From NCBI RefSeq assembly GCF_016920785.2, contig NW_024609857.1:12624716-12688715 (forward strand): a stretch of DNA of 64,000 nucleotides, written 5' to 3'. Of the stretch, positions 1-11,682 are shown piece by piece. The notes under the pieces were generated by a model, which worked only from the letters and a program-made list of their open reading frames with translations, searched no databases and had not been told where the DNA came from. Positions within the stretch are counted from its first letter, which is position 1. Each line of letters opens with the position of its first letter. Origin of the DNA: Ixodes scapularis (taxonomy: Eukaryota > Arthropoda > Arachnida > Ixodida > Ixodidae). The position numbers were made by a program, and so were the translations under genes.

Positions 1-1187
1 GAGGATGTATGCACGCTCCCGGCAGAGCGCTTGAACTTTCCCGGTCCGGCAGGTGAGAAAGGCGCGCCTCCGCGCGGTGTAATTATCAGCTAAACAGGCC
101 GTGATGAATGGTTCCTTTGCCTTCTCGCTCTTGCTTCTCCAAAAAACGTGCTTTGTTTTCTTCTTTTCTTTTTTTCGTCTCACCTTCCCTTTTGAAGCAG
201 GGATGCGCGTCATTGGGAGTCGGCCTTTGGCTAATGGGAGTAAAAAAGCAGCGACGGCGGCAGGGGCCCAGAGCCAATAAATAGTGTATTTTATATACGT
301 TCTTGACACAATATATGTATATAGAAAGAAAAAGCTTTTAATTGTGCCGGTCGCCAGATCCTAAAGAGCTACGACTTGTGGGTGATATTAAGGGGAGCAA
401 CACCAGTCTCCAGGAGTGTACTGTGACTGTGCCTCACCTTATGTCTTAGTTGCCTCGTTTACTTGCATTAGTAGTGGCTCTCAGGCTGAAGAATAAACCA
501 ATAATAATAATTGTACTGCTTGTTTTAATATAACAGGCATTGAATACCTGTAGTGTGTAGGCTGGCAGAAGCGGATCTGACACTATAAAACGAGCCAGAA
601 AAGTCAGCGCCTGCACATAGAAAGCTAAAAATTTCACCAGATGTGCACTGAGCAGGCTAGTTTTAACGCGTGAAATTGCAAAGTGTAGTTTCCTCCATAC
701 AAAAATGAAAGCGAGAAACTTGCCAGACGACCGAGTCAGCGACGCCATTAACTTGAGGCGCCATATACCGATAGGCGCAGCGAGCAGAGAACAAAACGCG
801 TCATTTGCTTGCCGCGCTAAAAAAAAAAAAAAAAAAAAAGAAATTGTTTTCTTTTTGTTTTTTTACGCAAATTACGAAAAAACAGGTTATATCAACTTGA
901 TTCTCTTGCCTAATACAACGAGCGATCCTCGTTTATCACTCAAAACATGCCCGACGCTACATATTGCCCAGCGATATACGGCCGGAAAACGAAGCCAGTG
1001 AGGGCTGTATCGCAATTGATGGAAATCACAGTAACTCCCAACATTTTCTTCCAAGGTGATCATCATTTCCTTGCTGTCTGAACAATACTGTGTTCTCCCC
1101 TAAACTGAGACTGGTGCAAAATACGTCCGTGTAAACGAGTTCCTCGCTTTCCTACCGAAAAATCCAGTTTAACTTTTCACCGTCCGA
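1..1187. other. Non-coding stretch, no gene seen
   Basis: The short open frames here are low in complexity and show no domain. There is a 21-base A run at 819-839 and otherwise AT-rich unique-looking sequence. I see no promoter, splice-flanked exon or recognisable transposon terminus. Confidence 0.6.
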
Positions 1188-1313
1188 ATTATGGAACTGG
1201 AAATCTAACTGGGATGGTTTCTGGGAACCTGAAATCCTGATTGCAGACAAGGGAATAATTTCTAAAAACCTGAAATCCAGATAGAATTCAGGTAGATTTC
1301 CTGTTCCATAATA
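1188..1313. repeat. Fold-back MITE-like hairpin, about 126 bp
   Basis: The left end reads ATTATGGAACTGGAAATCTA and the right end, reverse-complemented, reads ATTATGGAACAGGAAATCTA. Inside, a second motif around AACCTGAAATCC occurs twice (about 1229 and 1268), so the arms contain their own internal repeat. No target-site duplication is obvious. It is a non-autonomous hairpin repeat of unknown class. Confidence 0.6.
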
Positions 1314-3625
1314 GGTAGGGCATATTCACGTGCAGAGAGCCGGGTCCGGTGATAAAAGAGAGGCGGGTGATTGGTCCGTTGGGCACGTACTCCCAACCGC
1401 ACTATTAGCTTAGGTGTGCTTTTTTCACGCAAAAAGATGAGAGAAATTCAGCACCGAGAACTGAATCCTTTATTTAAATTATCTCGACGTGGTAGGGCAC
1501 GCGGTTCAAAGCGAGACCCCCCCCCCCCCCCCCCCCCCCCGATACTTTCAGTGTACAATAGATGACGCAATGTATTGCGGACTATAATTCACAAGGCGAC
1601 TAAGTCCAGAAAATGTGAGCCCGAGCCGGATTTTAATTCGAACGGACTCATAAAAAGGGCGGGGGGTTCGACCAGTGCTATCTTTCCCGTGTCCTTTTCA
1701 GGCTCGAGGAACATGAGATGAGCGGGTAATCTTCACGGTAAGTTGGCTAATTATCTCAAATCTGTGAATTTAACTTTTTTTTTTAATTTATTGAGCTTAG
1801 GGGTCGTGTTACGATTGTAGTATCAAAGGCCAAGCTTGTTTAAAATAATTGCAAAAATGTAATACCTTTTTAGATATTCATTTTGTTTATTTTCACATTT
1901 CTCAGTCCGATTTCCAAATTGCGCGCAGGAAGAGCACCTCCAGCCGTGCCTCAAGCCAACCCCTTCTCCTGCGCATCCGTTTCGTGACCTGAACATAGCT
2001 ATGCCAGCGCGCAGAAAATCGACAGTCGGCTGTGCGCTGGGCTTTGCTGTGCCAACGCGCTAGCAGGGTGGCCTAGAACTTCGGTTAAAAATATTGTACG
2101 AATACTACTTACCCGTGCATGACGACGACGTAATTCATTGAATTTTATTTTTTATTACAGAAAGTCCATATAACAACTCTTGACTCCTAGGTTCATCTAT
2201 ACAGCTAGAACGATCGAAAACACTCCTAAATAGTAGCAACTCTGTCATTTTCACAATTATTCAGCTTAACCTCCTTTAGACGCTATAACACAGAAGCGCT
2301 CGTCTGCAATCACATATATTTTATTTTGAAACATACCTTTTATATGTTCATGCTTACAAGTTACCACACAACTAGAAAATGTGGGAAATTGTATTTTATG
2401 CGTAAAGCCTGCCAGGTAGTTCCCTGAAAGATAAAATGATTTGGACCTCCCATCCCAGGTTGGTCGAGAACTTTTATATTTAAGAAAATGTACGAAAATG
2501 AGCGACGTTGCGCTAGTTGTATAAGGGGTAATTCGTTTTATTTTAAAAGCTAGTTTTAAGAAAGGGAAACAAGCAAATGAGTAGACGAAATGTGACTGAT
2601 CGACGATACGTGTCCTGTCAAGAGGCTATCATGTAATAAATTAGCGTGAAAAAAAATGCATGGTTCGTCCAAGGCGGTCATTACCCAGAGGCTAGGTACA
2701 GAAATGGCGTGGCCCCTTTCCATTTTTTTCAAGCAATCCAAACTTTTTTTTAGGCACAGACAGCTTTCCCTTTTTAGCCGGACCAGGCATCCTGCACGAA
2801 GGCATATTTTTTCTCCTTGCACACATTATGGAGGAGAATGTTACTCAACGCGAGGTGAGGATGAGTTTAAGCGCTGTTTCATGCGTGTTCTCGCTTGCAC
2901 AAGGGTCTTACTCTTCAAAAAACGGGCAGCGGAGTTAGTGTCAGGGCACGGACAACTTTTCGTTGATCGTGTAACCGTAAGAACTGAGCAACGTGCTGGG
3001 GCGAAATAAGCTCTTTCACCCAAACTTCAGCGTGCATCGCCACAACAATTGCGTTGGAAGGTGCATTTCCCCTCAATCTAGACTCGTATATGTCAGATGA
3101 TGAAACACTGCATCGTAAAGAAGTGTATTCCCCCCCCCCCCCCCCCAAAAAAAAATGTTCTCTGCAGTATTCATGCACATTTGAATGTCTTCATAAAGGA
3201 AGAGGTGCAATATTTAGCTACGCGTTCAGAAGAGGGGCCTTGGACGACGGAGCTGCTAAATCACAGTGGGTGATGTCGACATGGGTTATCTCAATGTCGT
3301 AATCATTTGCGTTCTAAATTCAGCAATAAAATATTCTGGACATATAATGCAACTAGAGCGCATAAAGGTAAAAAAAAAATTGTAAAAAACTTACGCTACC
3401 CGTAAGTTGAAACACTTCAACAGCTAATGTGTGACGTCGGAGCTGCTAATGTGTCATTTCGGAGCAGAGGGACTGAATCAACGGTAAAGGTGCGAGCACG
3501 CACCATAGAGTCCGCATAGGCGTTTCGTATTAAACCGAGTAACATACCGGACGAGAATTCCATACCGTTTTGGAACCAATGAGGGTGTATTAAGTAGAGA
3601 GCATTTTGTAAACCTGCTAAACAAT
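1314..3625. other. Non-coding stretch with two poly-C tracts
   Basis: No coding region is supported. The stretch contains a 24-base C run at 1517-1540 and a 17-base C run at 3130-3146 that is followed directly by an A run. The open frames around 2656-3302 are overlapping on both strands and have no recognisable domain. Confidence 0.55.
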
Positions 3626-3626
3626 T

Positions 3627-3633
3627 TTATTGG

Positions 3634-3665
<32 letters not shown>

Positions 3666-3709
3666 ACACACACACACGCGCACGCACGCACGCACGCACG
3701 CAAACACAC

Positions 3710-3740
<31 letters not shown>

Positions 3741-3960
3741 AACTGGGACTGCCTCGTGGTAATGGAAGAACACTTCAAAAATCGCGCGTCCAAGTTTGAT
3801 ACCCAGGGAACGACGAAACTGCATGCGTATACGTGAACCGTTCCCCGTCGTTGGAGTGTCTGCTTGAACGTTTTACGCAATGTTATTGGACACAAACTCA
3901 CACCGCCTTATGGTCACTGAAGAACACTTCCAAAATCGCGCTCTCAAGTATCAAGCGTGT
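3627..3960. repeat. CA microsatellite inside a diverged tandem duplication
   Basis: A CA-rich array with CG and TA interruptions runs from about 3634 to 3740. The block that begins TTATTGGACACA at 3627 and ends GAAGAACACTTC near 3776 recurs at 3883-3930, where the microsatellite is reduced to a few bases. The spacing between the two anchors differs by about 100 bp, which matches the array length. It is a local duplication in which one copy expanded. Confidence 0.7.
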
Positions 3961-4116
3961 AGTTCCACCTAATTTCACACCCATGGGTTTCGCCGGCTTA
4001 GCGTTATCCGTTTTATCGCCCGAGAACCTTTCTGGCATAATCTGCGAAAACGCTTTGTTTTTCTTGTTTTCCATTATCAGCAGTCTCGTGCTTGTGTTTC
4101 TACGCGCCGTCAGGTT

Positions 4117-4250
4117 GTCACGTGACATTCAGGCGTCACCTCACGTCATTACATCACGTGAATCACGGTGTCACCTCACGTCATTAAGTCGCGTGGCGTC
4201 ACTGTGCAACGTCACTTGACATAATAACGTCACATCAATCGTCACAGTGT
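4117..4250. repeat. Tandem repeat rich in CACGTG and CACGTCA motifs
   Basis: A 28-bp unit at 4133-4160 recurs at 4168-4195 with 24 of 28 bases identical. Each contains TCACCTCACGTCATTA. The surrounding 130 bp adds a palindromic GTCACGTGAC at 4117-4126 and several ACGTCAC sites up to 4250. Such sites resemble E-box and CRE half-sites, but no adjacent gene start is visible, so a regulatory role is only a possibility. Confidence 0.55.
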
Positions 4251-4457
4251 AAGCACCAGGTAACGGGTGACGCATTAATGTGATTAATGCGAAGTTGCAG
4301 GCGAGCTCAACAGAATCTACGATAGTTTATTCTCTCCAGCACGTCTGCAACTTAGCATTAATTGCTTTAACATCATAACCTTAAAATGCTGAAGTTCACC
4401 CTTGTTGGTTGTAGACCGGTGGCAGCTGATAAAACCCGTTTGCTCTACTCGTCTACC

Positions 4458-4530
4458 TCCTGGTTAGCTCAGTCGATAGAGCTCTCCACTCGAAATGGAG
4501 AGATCCCCGGTTCGATACCAGGACCAGGCA
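4458..4530 (+). mobile_element. tRNA-derived SINE head (Ruka-like, tick type)
   Basis: The segment folds as a tRNA-like cloverleaf. Acceptor strands are 4458-4464 and 4523-4529, the D-stem is GCTC/GAGC, the anticodon stem CTCCA/TGGAG encloses a CTCGAAA loop, and the T-loop is TTCGATA. The apparent anticodon CGA would be serine, but the long variable arm of tRNA-Ser is absent, the D-loop lacks the GG pair, the T-stem has a mismatch and the acceptor has an end mismatch. A run of T follows at 4533. This fits the polymerase III head of a tRNA-derived SINE such as the Ruka family of ixodid ticks, as I recall it. The 3' boundary is not clear. Confidence 0.65.
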
Positions 4531-4624
4531 GATTTTTTCAGCCCGCAAAAGTCACTTAGCTTTGCTTGGAGATTTGTGTCTGTCCTTTGACCCCCTCGTT
4601 TTCGGGTACCTTCCCGTACCTTCG

Positions 4625-4705
4625 GTGACTTCGGGAAGGGGGGGGGGGGAGGTCACGTGACCCCCCCCCCTCCCCGGGAGGTCCCGAGGTCACGTGACCC
4701 CCCTC
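4625..4705. repeat. GC palindrome around TCACGTGA, present twice
   Basis: A G run, then AGGTCACGTGACC, then a C run form a near-perfect palindrome at about 4638-4670. A second GGTCACGTGACCCCC follows at 4688-4702. The structure can form a strong hairpin. I cannot assign it to a transposon. Confidence 0.55.
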
Positions 4706-4709
4706 TCAG

Positions 4710-6669
4710 TACCCTTCCCTACTCCTCCTCAAGAGCTGCGCTCTAATTCTGCGTTACAGGGAGTTGTAAACGGCTTTCACTTTTTTTATCGTACCTTTAA
4801 ATGGCGTTGAGAATACTCACTCACCTTTCTGAAACGGGTTATTCCCCTAAAACGGCCAATTTCAAATCAGAACCAATTCTTTTAGTTGTCGTCACCACCG
4901 GCGCGGTGTGTCACGTGTGAAAATTTCGCGTCCCTAACTCACTGGTAGCGCTTCAGACGTCTCCGAGTTGCGTGAGTTGTTTGCCCGTTTCGAGGGCCGG
5001 GCGCGGTTCGAGCAATTCGTGTCGCCCTAGGGGAGAGCTAGGGAATAACTCGCCACTAGTGATGACGTCAGGGGGGCAGGCCTTGTTTTGTGGTCTGGAA
5101 TGGTTCACTCCCTCGAACCGCGCCTGCTCCATTCATCTCTCACATGCACTCCGCCTAATCGGGAACAACTTTGTCTGACGCTGAAGTCAAATCCATGGAT
5201 ACCCGTGCGCTCATGCACCTTGATAGCTGATCAAAGCTGTGCACGCACAGTCTTCACTTTTTCTCAAAGTGCAGCTGTGCACGCGGAATTCAAACCGGTG
5301 GTGACTGATGTCTGCCAGACTTCATTTTCTACGATCTATTAGCAGTGCGACCTCAGCTTTATGGCTTTCAACTAGCTACGTTGAAACATCTCTGAGATTT
5401 TATACATCTTTCACACAATTAACAAACAAAGAGTGTTTTAATAAAAAATAAATCAAGCGCAAAAGTTGAAGTTTATGTTACTATTGCTACGGAATCCTTT
5501 AACAATCAAACCAAAATTCACAAAAAGAAAAGAAAAGATTGCCTGGTGTTACACGCAGGCAAAATAGGTTGTACATGGGCATTGATGCGTGGTCTAGTTT
5601 TTTCTTCAGTCAACCCGCTATATTTTCAGTAGGGTGAAGGAAGAAATAAGTAGAACAACAAATTGTTTTCAAGTAAAATGTTGAGAACAAAACTTTGGAA
5701 GAACACAGGAACGCTCTTGGGAGACGGCGGGAGTGTTAGAGCAGTGCTGCCCTTGTCAGCAGCCGACGTGGCGTCTGCTTTGAAGTCCACTTGCGGCCAT
5801 TGGCTCTCAAGCTAATTTCGACGCAATAACTCTCGCTTTGCGCAGAAGCTTGTTTTCAAAGACGAGGTTTGTTGGTGTAAAGTCCATCGTAACGCAGTCC
5901 TTTTCACTGTCCAAGGAAGGTCGCCCTCAACACCGAAATGGAATGACGGAAGAACATTCCGCCGCCGACATCTCAAGTCACTTCCTTTCCAAGCGAGTTA
6001 AAGTTTGTGTGTTGACGAGTCAAGCATGACACGCAGCTCAAGGTTGCGGTGAATCACTGGATGTCCAGATACTTTAAACGGATACTTTAACTAACTTAAG
6101 GTATCCCCTATTGGAGTTGTTGACCGATCCGCTACCGCATTTTAGTGAAATGTCTTAGGAAAAGACTGCGTTAAGAGAACAAAATTAAATAGCGTGCATC
6201 TGTTTTTGTCGAGTTAATTGGCTATCAAAGTTTTAGTACTGCGTATAGAAGCAAATTCAAACGCACAGTGCTTGGGTTTGATCGTGCACACAATACTAAA
6301 ATTTGCTATGATATACGGATATTGGTATGACTATTATTTTTTCCGCGATATTCCGAAATGTAACTTTCTGTTTTGATTTTAAAAAGGCAACGCCTAAAAA
6401 CAAAGGCCATCTTTTGTCAGTCCTGCCCCTTCGTCTGCGTTGATAAGGTATTTTATGCGGTCGAACAGAAATAATGGCATGCTAACGCGCACTCATCCTC
6501 CGATCAAAGTTAGAAATTTCACGCAAACTCTGAAGCCGTTTTAATAAGGCGACTAACACACACCCCGCAATCCGTTATCACTCAAAATTTTCTGCGGATC
6601 CTACTGAGATACAAATTAAAGTATGTAACACGAGATGAAATAAATTACAGGAACGAAGAAAGAAAGCTA
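4710..6669. other. Non-coding stretch downstream of the M13 gene
   Basis: No ORF with a recognisable domain is present. The region holds the 3' flank of the minus-strand M13 gene. I looked for a minus-strand AATAAA in the first few hundred bases after its stop and saw none, so the polyadenylation site is unresolved. The frame at 5838-6029 is short and unremarkable. Confidence 0.55.
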
Positions 6670-8724
6670 TTATGCCGATGAATTGCTGAAGAAAACACAC
6701 TTGTGTAACGGATTCATCGGTGTACCCATGGCACACTTGAACGCTTCTGCGAAAGGGGGAAACTGTTTCAGGGGCAGGTTGCACTCGCTCTCGCTATCCT
6801 CTCGACTCAGAGAGCACAGTCCGTTGCAATGTGTCATAAAAAGGATCTGGTCTTCGGTGAACTCCTTGAGGCCCCGCAGTCGGAAATCTGCAAACGGCAC
6901 GTCTTGGTCCTCAATAGCCTGCTTGAGGGCCGAGTAAGACACCTCGAGTGCCACTACGGTGGGAAAAGCAGACTCGCCAGTCTTGGTGCAATTTGCTCTG
7001 GCCGCGTACGCTGATAAGATGGCTGAGTCTACCCATTTGACGGCGTTACTGCGGTCGTTAATTTTTATTCCCAATGGATCGAACGCTTTGACCACTTGCC
7101 TTGCTAGCGAGATCCCAATGCCACCGTATGTCATAGCGAGCGTGCCGTTCACGTAGAACCTGGGAGCGTCAACGCCTCCAGGGGCTACGCTGATTTGATT
7201 GAGATGATACAGGTAAGAAAGAAAGCCCGAAGGCGGCGCTATCTGTTTCGAATGAATGACATTGATGGGGTCCCGCTTGATCAGTGCATGCATGTTTTCT
7301 GTGACAGTCCCGAGGTTTTCGGCGAACGAGTCCGTCATATTTCCGAGACGGCTGTATACCAACGATGACGTCTCGCCGCCGAAGTCGTCGTCGATCGGCC
7401 AGACGTCGAGGTACATGTCCTCTAACTTGTCCAGTGCCAGAATTTTAATTTTGTTGTTAATCCACGGCGAGGAATGAATTTTGGACTTGGCGGATTTGGT
7501 GAGATTACGAACCATGTCATGAACATAAAGCTGCGCAGTTCTCGAAAACTTTGCCTGCAGGTACTCTGTCGCCCCCAGCAAGCCCAAAGCAGCGTTCACG
7601 TACTCCAAGCATACGACTGGTTTGTAACGGTTGACGGCATCGGCTTTCCCGAATCGAATTGTGGGGGAGCTTGAGACCGCCCACAGGTATGACTGAATGA
7701 AGATCCAGGCGAAGCCGACGACGAGCTGCTCTGCGGGGTGGTTCTTGAGCAGCTCTCCGATCTTGCGAAGTAACCTGGCGTCTTCAAGAATGACGATCTG
7801 CTCCAGCGTGAAGGGAGGCTCCGGCTCTGAATAGTTGTTGAGAAACTGGAGCCATTGCTCCGGTTCGACCGTAGGAGTGAAGTTTTGCATGGATTGGAGT
7901 GGAACGGCCAGTTGCTCCGGCACCCCTTGCCTAACGTATAGTGCGGCAGCGAGGATAACACGTTCAGCCGCCATAAGCTCTCGCAGATTGGTATCCGGAG
8001 ATGCGCCGAGTATCTTGTAGTGCTCCTGCACGTATCTCTGGAAAGCGGTGATGGACATTGTGTTAACTAGCGGTTTCTGGAAGCTGGTGGCGATGGTGCC
8101 CTCGCTGAATAACAGCGTCCTGTTCCGACGCCTTGACGCTGGAATGACACGAACATTAAGGAGGAAGTTAAAGTTCCACCTGATGGACAGCTTTAAAAGA
8201 AGGTCCAATGGATGTACGAACGTCTGACGTTTTTCTGGCCACAAAATGCCGATGTCTTCCTTTATCCCTTTGAAAATCGCCACGTCTTTAATGTATGAAG
8301 ATGTTGGGGTGTTGCATGTCCGAAAGAGCTTCTTCGGCACGTTTGGCTGGGGGTCTTCTCGAAGCAACATTTGAATGACAAATGCGTACACTCTGAGGGT
8401 GACGTCATCCGCGGTGGAAGTCGTCACTATGGCTTGTGAGCCATTCCAGGAGCCGCAGACGAACTTGTAAAAATTATCGCAAGGATTGACCGCGGGGTCC
8501 ATGGCCCTCTTCAAGATGACAGCGTGAATGCGGCAGTCTTCCGTTTCGCAGTATTCTGTTTTTCTCCTGTGGCCCCTGAGCGCACCGAGAATCACAATTA
8601 TTACGATGATACAGGCACTCACGCATAGGACGGAACACACGAGAAACCTTGGGTTGCTCATCAGTTCACGTTCCGTCATGCTCTTGCTTAAAGGCGGTGA
8701 TAAGGACTTCAGCTTGGAGATGTC
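6670..8724 (-). CDS. M13 (neprilysin-like) metallopeptidase homologue, 3' exon; predicted inactive
   Basis: This exon encodes about 684 residues of a type II membrane protein of the M13 family (neprilysin/ECE), which cleave peptides outside the cell. An ATG at 8736 opens the frame, but TGTCTTTTCAG at 8735-8725 is a good splice acceptor, so coding probably starts with GAC at 8724, phase 0. Residues below count from that ATG. A membrane anchor spans about 31-53. The family's N-terminal motif NPCDNFYKFVCGSW is at 84-97. GGIG is at 538-541, but the following HExxH is RQVVK (546-550). The ExxxD ligand motif is TVVAL (593-597), NA(F/Y) is NVI (492-494), and the C-terminal CRxW is CVFF (680-683). 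Eight NxS/T sequons are present and the cysteines are kept. The frame is intact, which suggests a selected pseudoenzyme, not a pseudogene. M13 genes are numerous in ticks. The usual length is near 750 residues. Confidence 0.9.
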   Translation of the reverse strand, partial: DISKLKSLSPPLSKSMTERELMSNPRFLVCSVLCVSACIIVIIVILGALRGHRRKTEYCETEDCRIHAVILKRAMDPAVNPCDNFYKFVCGSWNGSQAIVTTSTADDVTLRVYAFVIQMLLREDPQPNVPKKLFRTCNTPTSSYIKDVAIFKGIKEDIGILWPEKRQTFVHPLDLLLKLSIRWNFNFLLNVRVIPASRRRNRTLLFSEGTIATSFQKPLVNTMSITAFQRYVQEHYKILGASPDTNLRELMAAERVILAAALYVRQGVPEQLAVPLQSMQNFTPTVEPEQWLQFLNNYSEPEPPFTLEQIVILEDARLLRKIGELLKNHPAEQLVVGFAWIFIQSYLWAVSSSPTIRFGKADAVNRYKPVVCLEYVNAALGLLGATEYLQAKFSRTAQLYVHDMVRNLTKSAKSKIHSSPWINNKIKILALDKLEDMYLDVWPIDDDFGGETSSLVYSRLGNMTDSFAENLGTVTENMHALIKRDPINVIHSKQIAPPSGFLSYLYHLNQISVAPGGVDAPRFYVNGTLAMTYGGIGISLARQVVKAFDPLGIKINDRSNAVKWVDSAILSAYAARANCTKTGESAFPTVVALEVSYSALKQAIEDQDVPFADFRLRGLKEFTEDQILFMTHCNGLCSLSREDSESECNLPLKQFPPFAEAFKCAMGTPMNPLHKCVFFSNSSA

Positions 8725-10140
8725 CTGAAAAGACACAGGAAGGCATTAGTTTCGTAGACTTCGGCTTTTCTTCCCCGTAGCCTGTTGGATATAGGCAACT
8801 CCAATAATCGCCTTCTGCGTGCCGTAATGTTTGTCTGCTGGGCACTGGAGCACGCTTCGGGCGTGCGCGCTTGCTCCCTTCTGCCGATGATCAGACGCCG
8901 CGCATGCCCCCCCTCCCCCCAACCAAGCCCCGTGACTCAGCGGTTTATGCCTAGGTTATATGCGTTAGAAAGGTGTTAAAGGGGCGCAGTTTCGAAGCCA
9001 GAAAATAGTGCCAACTAGAACAAGCTAGTGGTTCGTCATAGCATCCTATATAGAGGAAAAGTCAGCAAGGTCAGTGCCAGAACCGGCCACCAAACCAGTG
9101 ACAGTGAGAAAGAGCGAGTGTAGAGTCTCTTGGTGTGTGTTTTTGAAGCATGAGTTTTATCGAGGGATTTTTAAGCGAGGCTAAATGCTCCCTTTAAATA
9201 ATTCACTATTCACGCATCTTCCAAGCACCGACTGCCATTGTTGTGCGAGCAGGCAAGACATATCTCTCGAACGAGTGCTGCATTTCTATTTGCTTTCAAG
9301 AGTTGCTCACTTCAGTGCTGCGCCACCATTTTCTTCCAAGAGCTGCACCAGCCGCGGGCCTCGCGCTTTGACACATTTTACGCTACTTGCACGATAAACA
9401 AAAACATATCAAGCGGCCTTATGGTGCAACCCCACCGTGCATGACGTTTGGTGCTTTTCTGACAGCTTATAACTTTATTTTTATGTATCTTACAATTAGA
9501 AAGTTAATGTCAAATTAAAAAGCTGTTTTTCAACACTATTTTAATGTTTCAATATTACGATTATTTTTATTTGTTAGTTAATTATTTAGCTTTTAATAGA
9601 CCACAGTCTCTAATATTGAAAAAAAAATTTCTCAAGTTATAACGTCCCATCGTCCACGATATTTAGCGTGAGCGTTCGGTTGGATGTAATAAATTCAAAA
9701 CAGTAAGCAATATTTTTTAACTAAAAATAAAGTGAAAATGGTATTATTTTGGCTGCTATAAAAACGGAATCAAGTCAACTAATCAAAATTACGAGATATT
9801 AAATTATGAAGCATCCTTCGATATTACATTTTCCAAAACTTTCATATTGATATATTACACGTTAAGAATGTTATTAAACCTCAATCTTTTCCCATTCAGT
9901 TAAGGCAAATTGCAGATTCTTAATATACAATACAGATGGCGACACGTGCTCGAGAATAGCTTGATCTGCATTTTCCGTCGTGTGCTGCTTGGAACGCCAC
10001 GTGAAAGACAGTAAATATGCCAGATGTCAGGATGTCAGATGCCTAGATGCCCGCAGTGAGCGAGCCAGAGATGTCAGAACAACAAGCGCGAGGCTGCGGG
10101 TGCACCACAGCTGCTTTTGCGCGCGTTCTACTGTGCGTCG

Positions 10141-10600
10141 GTACCGCGGTGTAAGGTACACTATTTAGGTGAGGACACGGCGGGGCTGAACGAGCGGCGC
10201 CAGGAATCAGATAGTGTTCGTTCGACGGGCATCCGAAAGGCTGCATGATTCCGCGGCCACCGTGCCCGCGGCTGACAGTGTCGCCGGCGGCCAAACGGCG
10301 AAACTGTGTGAGAGCGAAACAAATTATCTCGTTGCCATGACACCCCGGTACACCGTGGTCTTTCTGCACGAGCGACAACCTCGATGGAGCTCTGCGCGTG
10401 TGGAGCATGAGGCGGCACGAGCCGCGTCATGTCGTGCCCACGGGCACCGTGCCCACGGGTCGACGAGTCATCTGCACGCGCCGCTTGAAAACATAGTGAG
10501 AGAAAGAAAGAGAGAGGGTGAAAAGCGAACTTTATCTGCACTGCGTGAGGAGCGCGCTGTCCTCACCTGAAGAGTATTATCTTACACCGTGGTCGGTACA
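10141..10600. repeat. CG-rich repeat bounded by inverted termini
   Basis: The left end at 10141-10177 reads ACCGCGGTGTAAGGT and ends TTTAGGTGAGGACA. The right end at 10557-10600, reverse-complemented, reads ACCACGGTGTAAGA and ends TTCAGGTGAGGACA. The interior is CG-rich and has overlapping frames on both strands that I read as spurious. It is probably a non-autonomous DNA transposon of about 460 bp. Confidence 0.5.
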
Positions 10601-11638
10601 CATGCCCGACGCGATCCAAATGAAATGGGCGTCATGAAAGGGATTCCCCCATTTCGTATTGCGCCACGTATTCGAAAACAATTTAATGTTTTTATTCCTT
10701 GCAAAAAACATTTTCGCAATTAATCAGTGCTTATCGGAATGGTTCGACCATATTTTGTTTCGAAAACCACCTTGGTGGCTCTTAAGTGGCAATAATATTA
10801 ACACAAAACAGTAAAACGTCTCAGTTTCTCTGAACCAACGCGCTGGCCCATGTATCTATATGTGTCGGATCTAAATACCGACCGATGTCCCCGCACTCTG
10901 ACGGAGGCCAATTTGAGATTTCGGTTGCACGTCAAAAGGTCTCCAGTTAGACAAACTAGAGATCATTTTCTCTTCTGTGCTTGCGGTCGGACTAAACTAG
11001 CGCCACTAAATAAGCCACGCTTCATACACATCTTGGTGCTTAAAATGATGGTTATCAGTTATCTTAATCTTTATCTCAAATCACCGGAAACGATTTTCCG
11101 TCTTCCACAAATGTTTAAACAGTTCGCCAAAGAGCAAAGCAATATTACGTGAGCTCCTTAACAACGAAACTAATGCGGAGGAAGTCGCACTTTTGAATCA
11201 TGACGATCGGCAGTTGCGTTTGCTTTGTACTAACCACCAAGATGGGGGCGCCTACAACAGTAATGGGGAAAAGAGTGCCGATACTCTAAGCGTACTTATT
11301 TAGTTTAGCTCACTAGGCCAAACCAAGTGCCGTGGGGGTTCGTTAACCGAGTGTATTGTGGCACCGAAGATCAGAGCACGTGGAGAAATGCGCGAGCTCC
11401 GTTCAACGCACGGAGCTCACGCTGCAGAACCTGTAGGGACAAAAGCCCCTTGATTTGTTTGCGTTGGTCTTTCAAGTAACGTAAAATGTGACAGTGTACC
11501 AGGCCCGTGTCTCGAGCGGCCCTTGGAGGCAAATGGCGGCGCAGCATTAAAATGACTGGCCCTTGAAAGCGAATGGCGATGGAGCACCCGCTCCTGGGCA
11601 CGTATCTTGCGCGTTTCCAGAGCATTAATTTGCAGTCC

Positions 11639-11682
<44 letters not shown>

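Noticed and set aside
3630..3740. CRISPR-like repeat array
   Set aside because: The regularity is a dinucleotide microsatellite. No repeat-spacer arrangement is present anywhere in the window.
4458..4530. Functional tRNA-Ser(CGA)
   Set aside because: There is no long variable arm, the D-loop lacks GG, and the acceptor and T-stem have mismatches. A SINE head fits better.
8725..8736. ATG at 8736 as the start of the M13 protein (MSFQ)
   Set aside because: The bases form TGTCTTTTCAG directly before GAC, a typical acceptor, so the ATG is more likely intronic. It remains possible as an alternative start.
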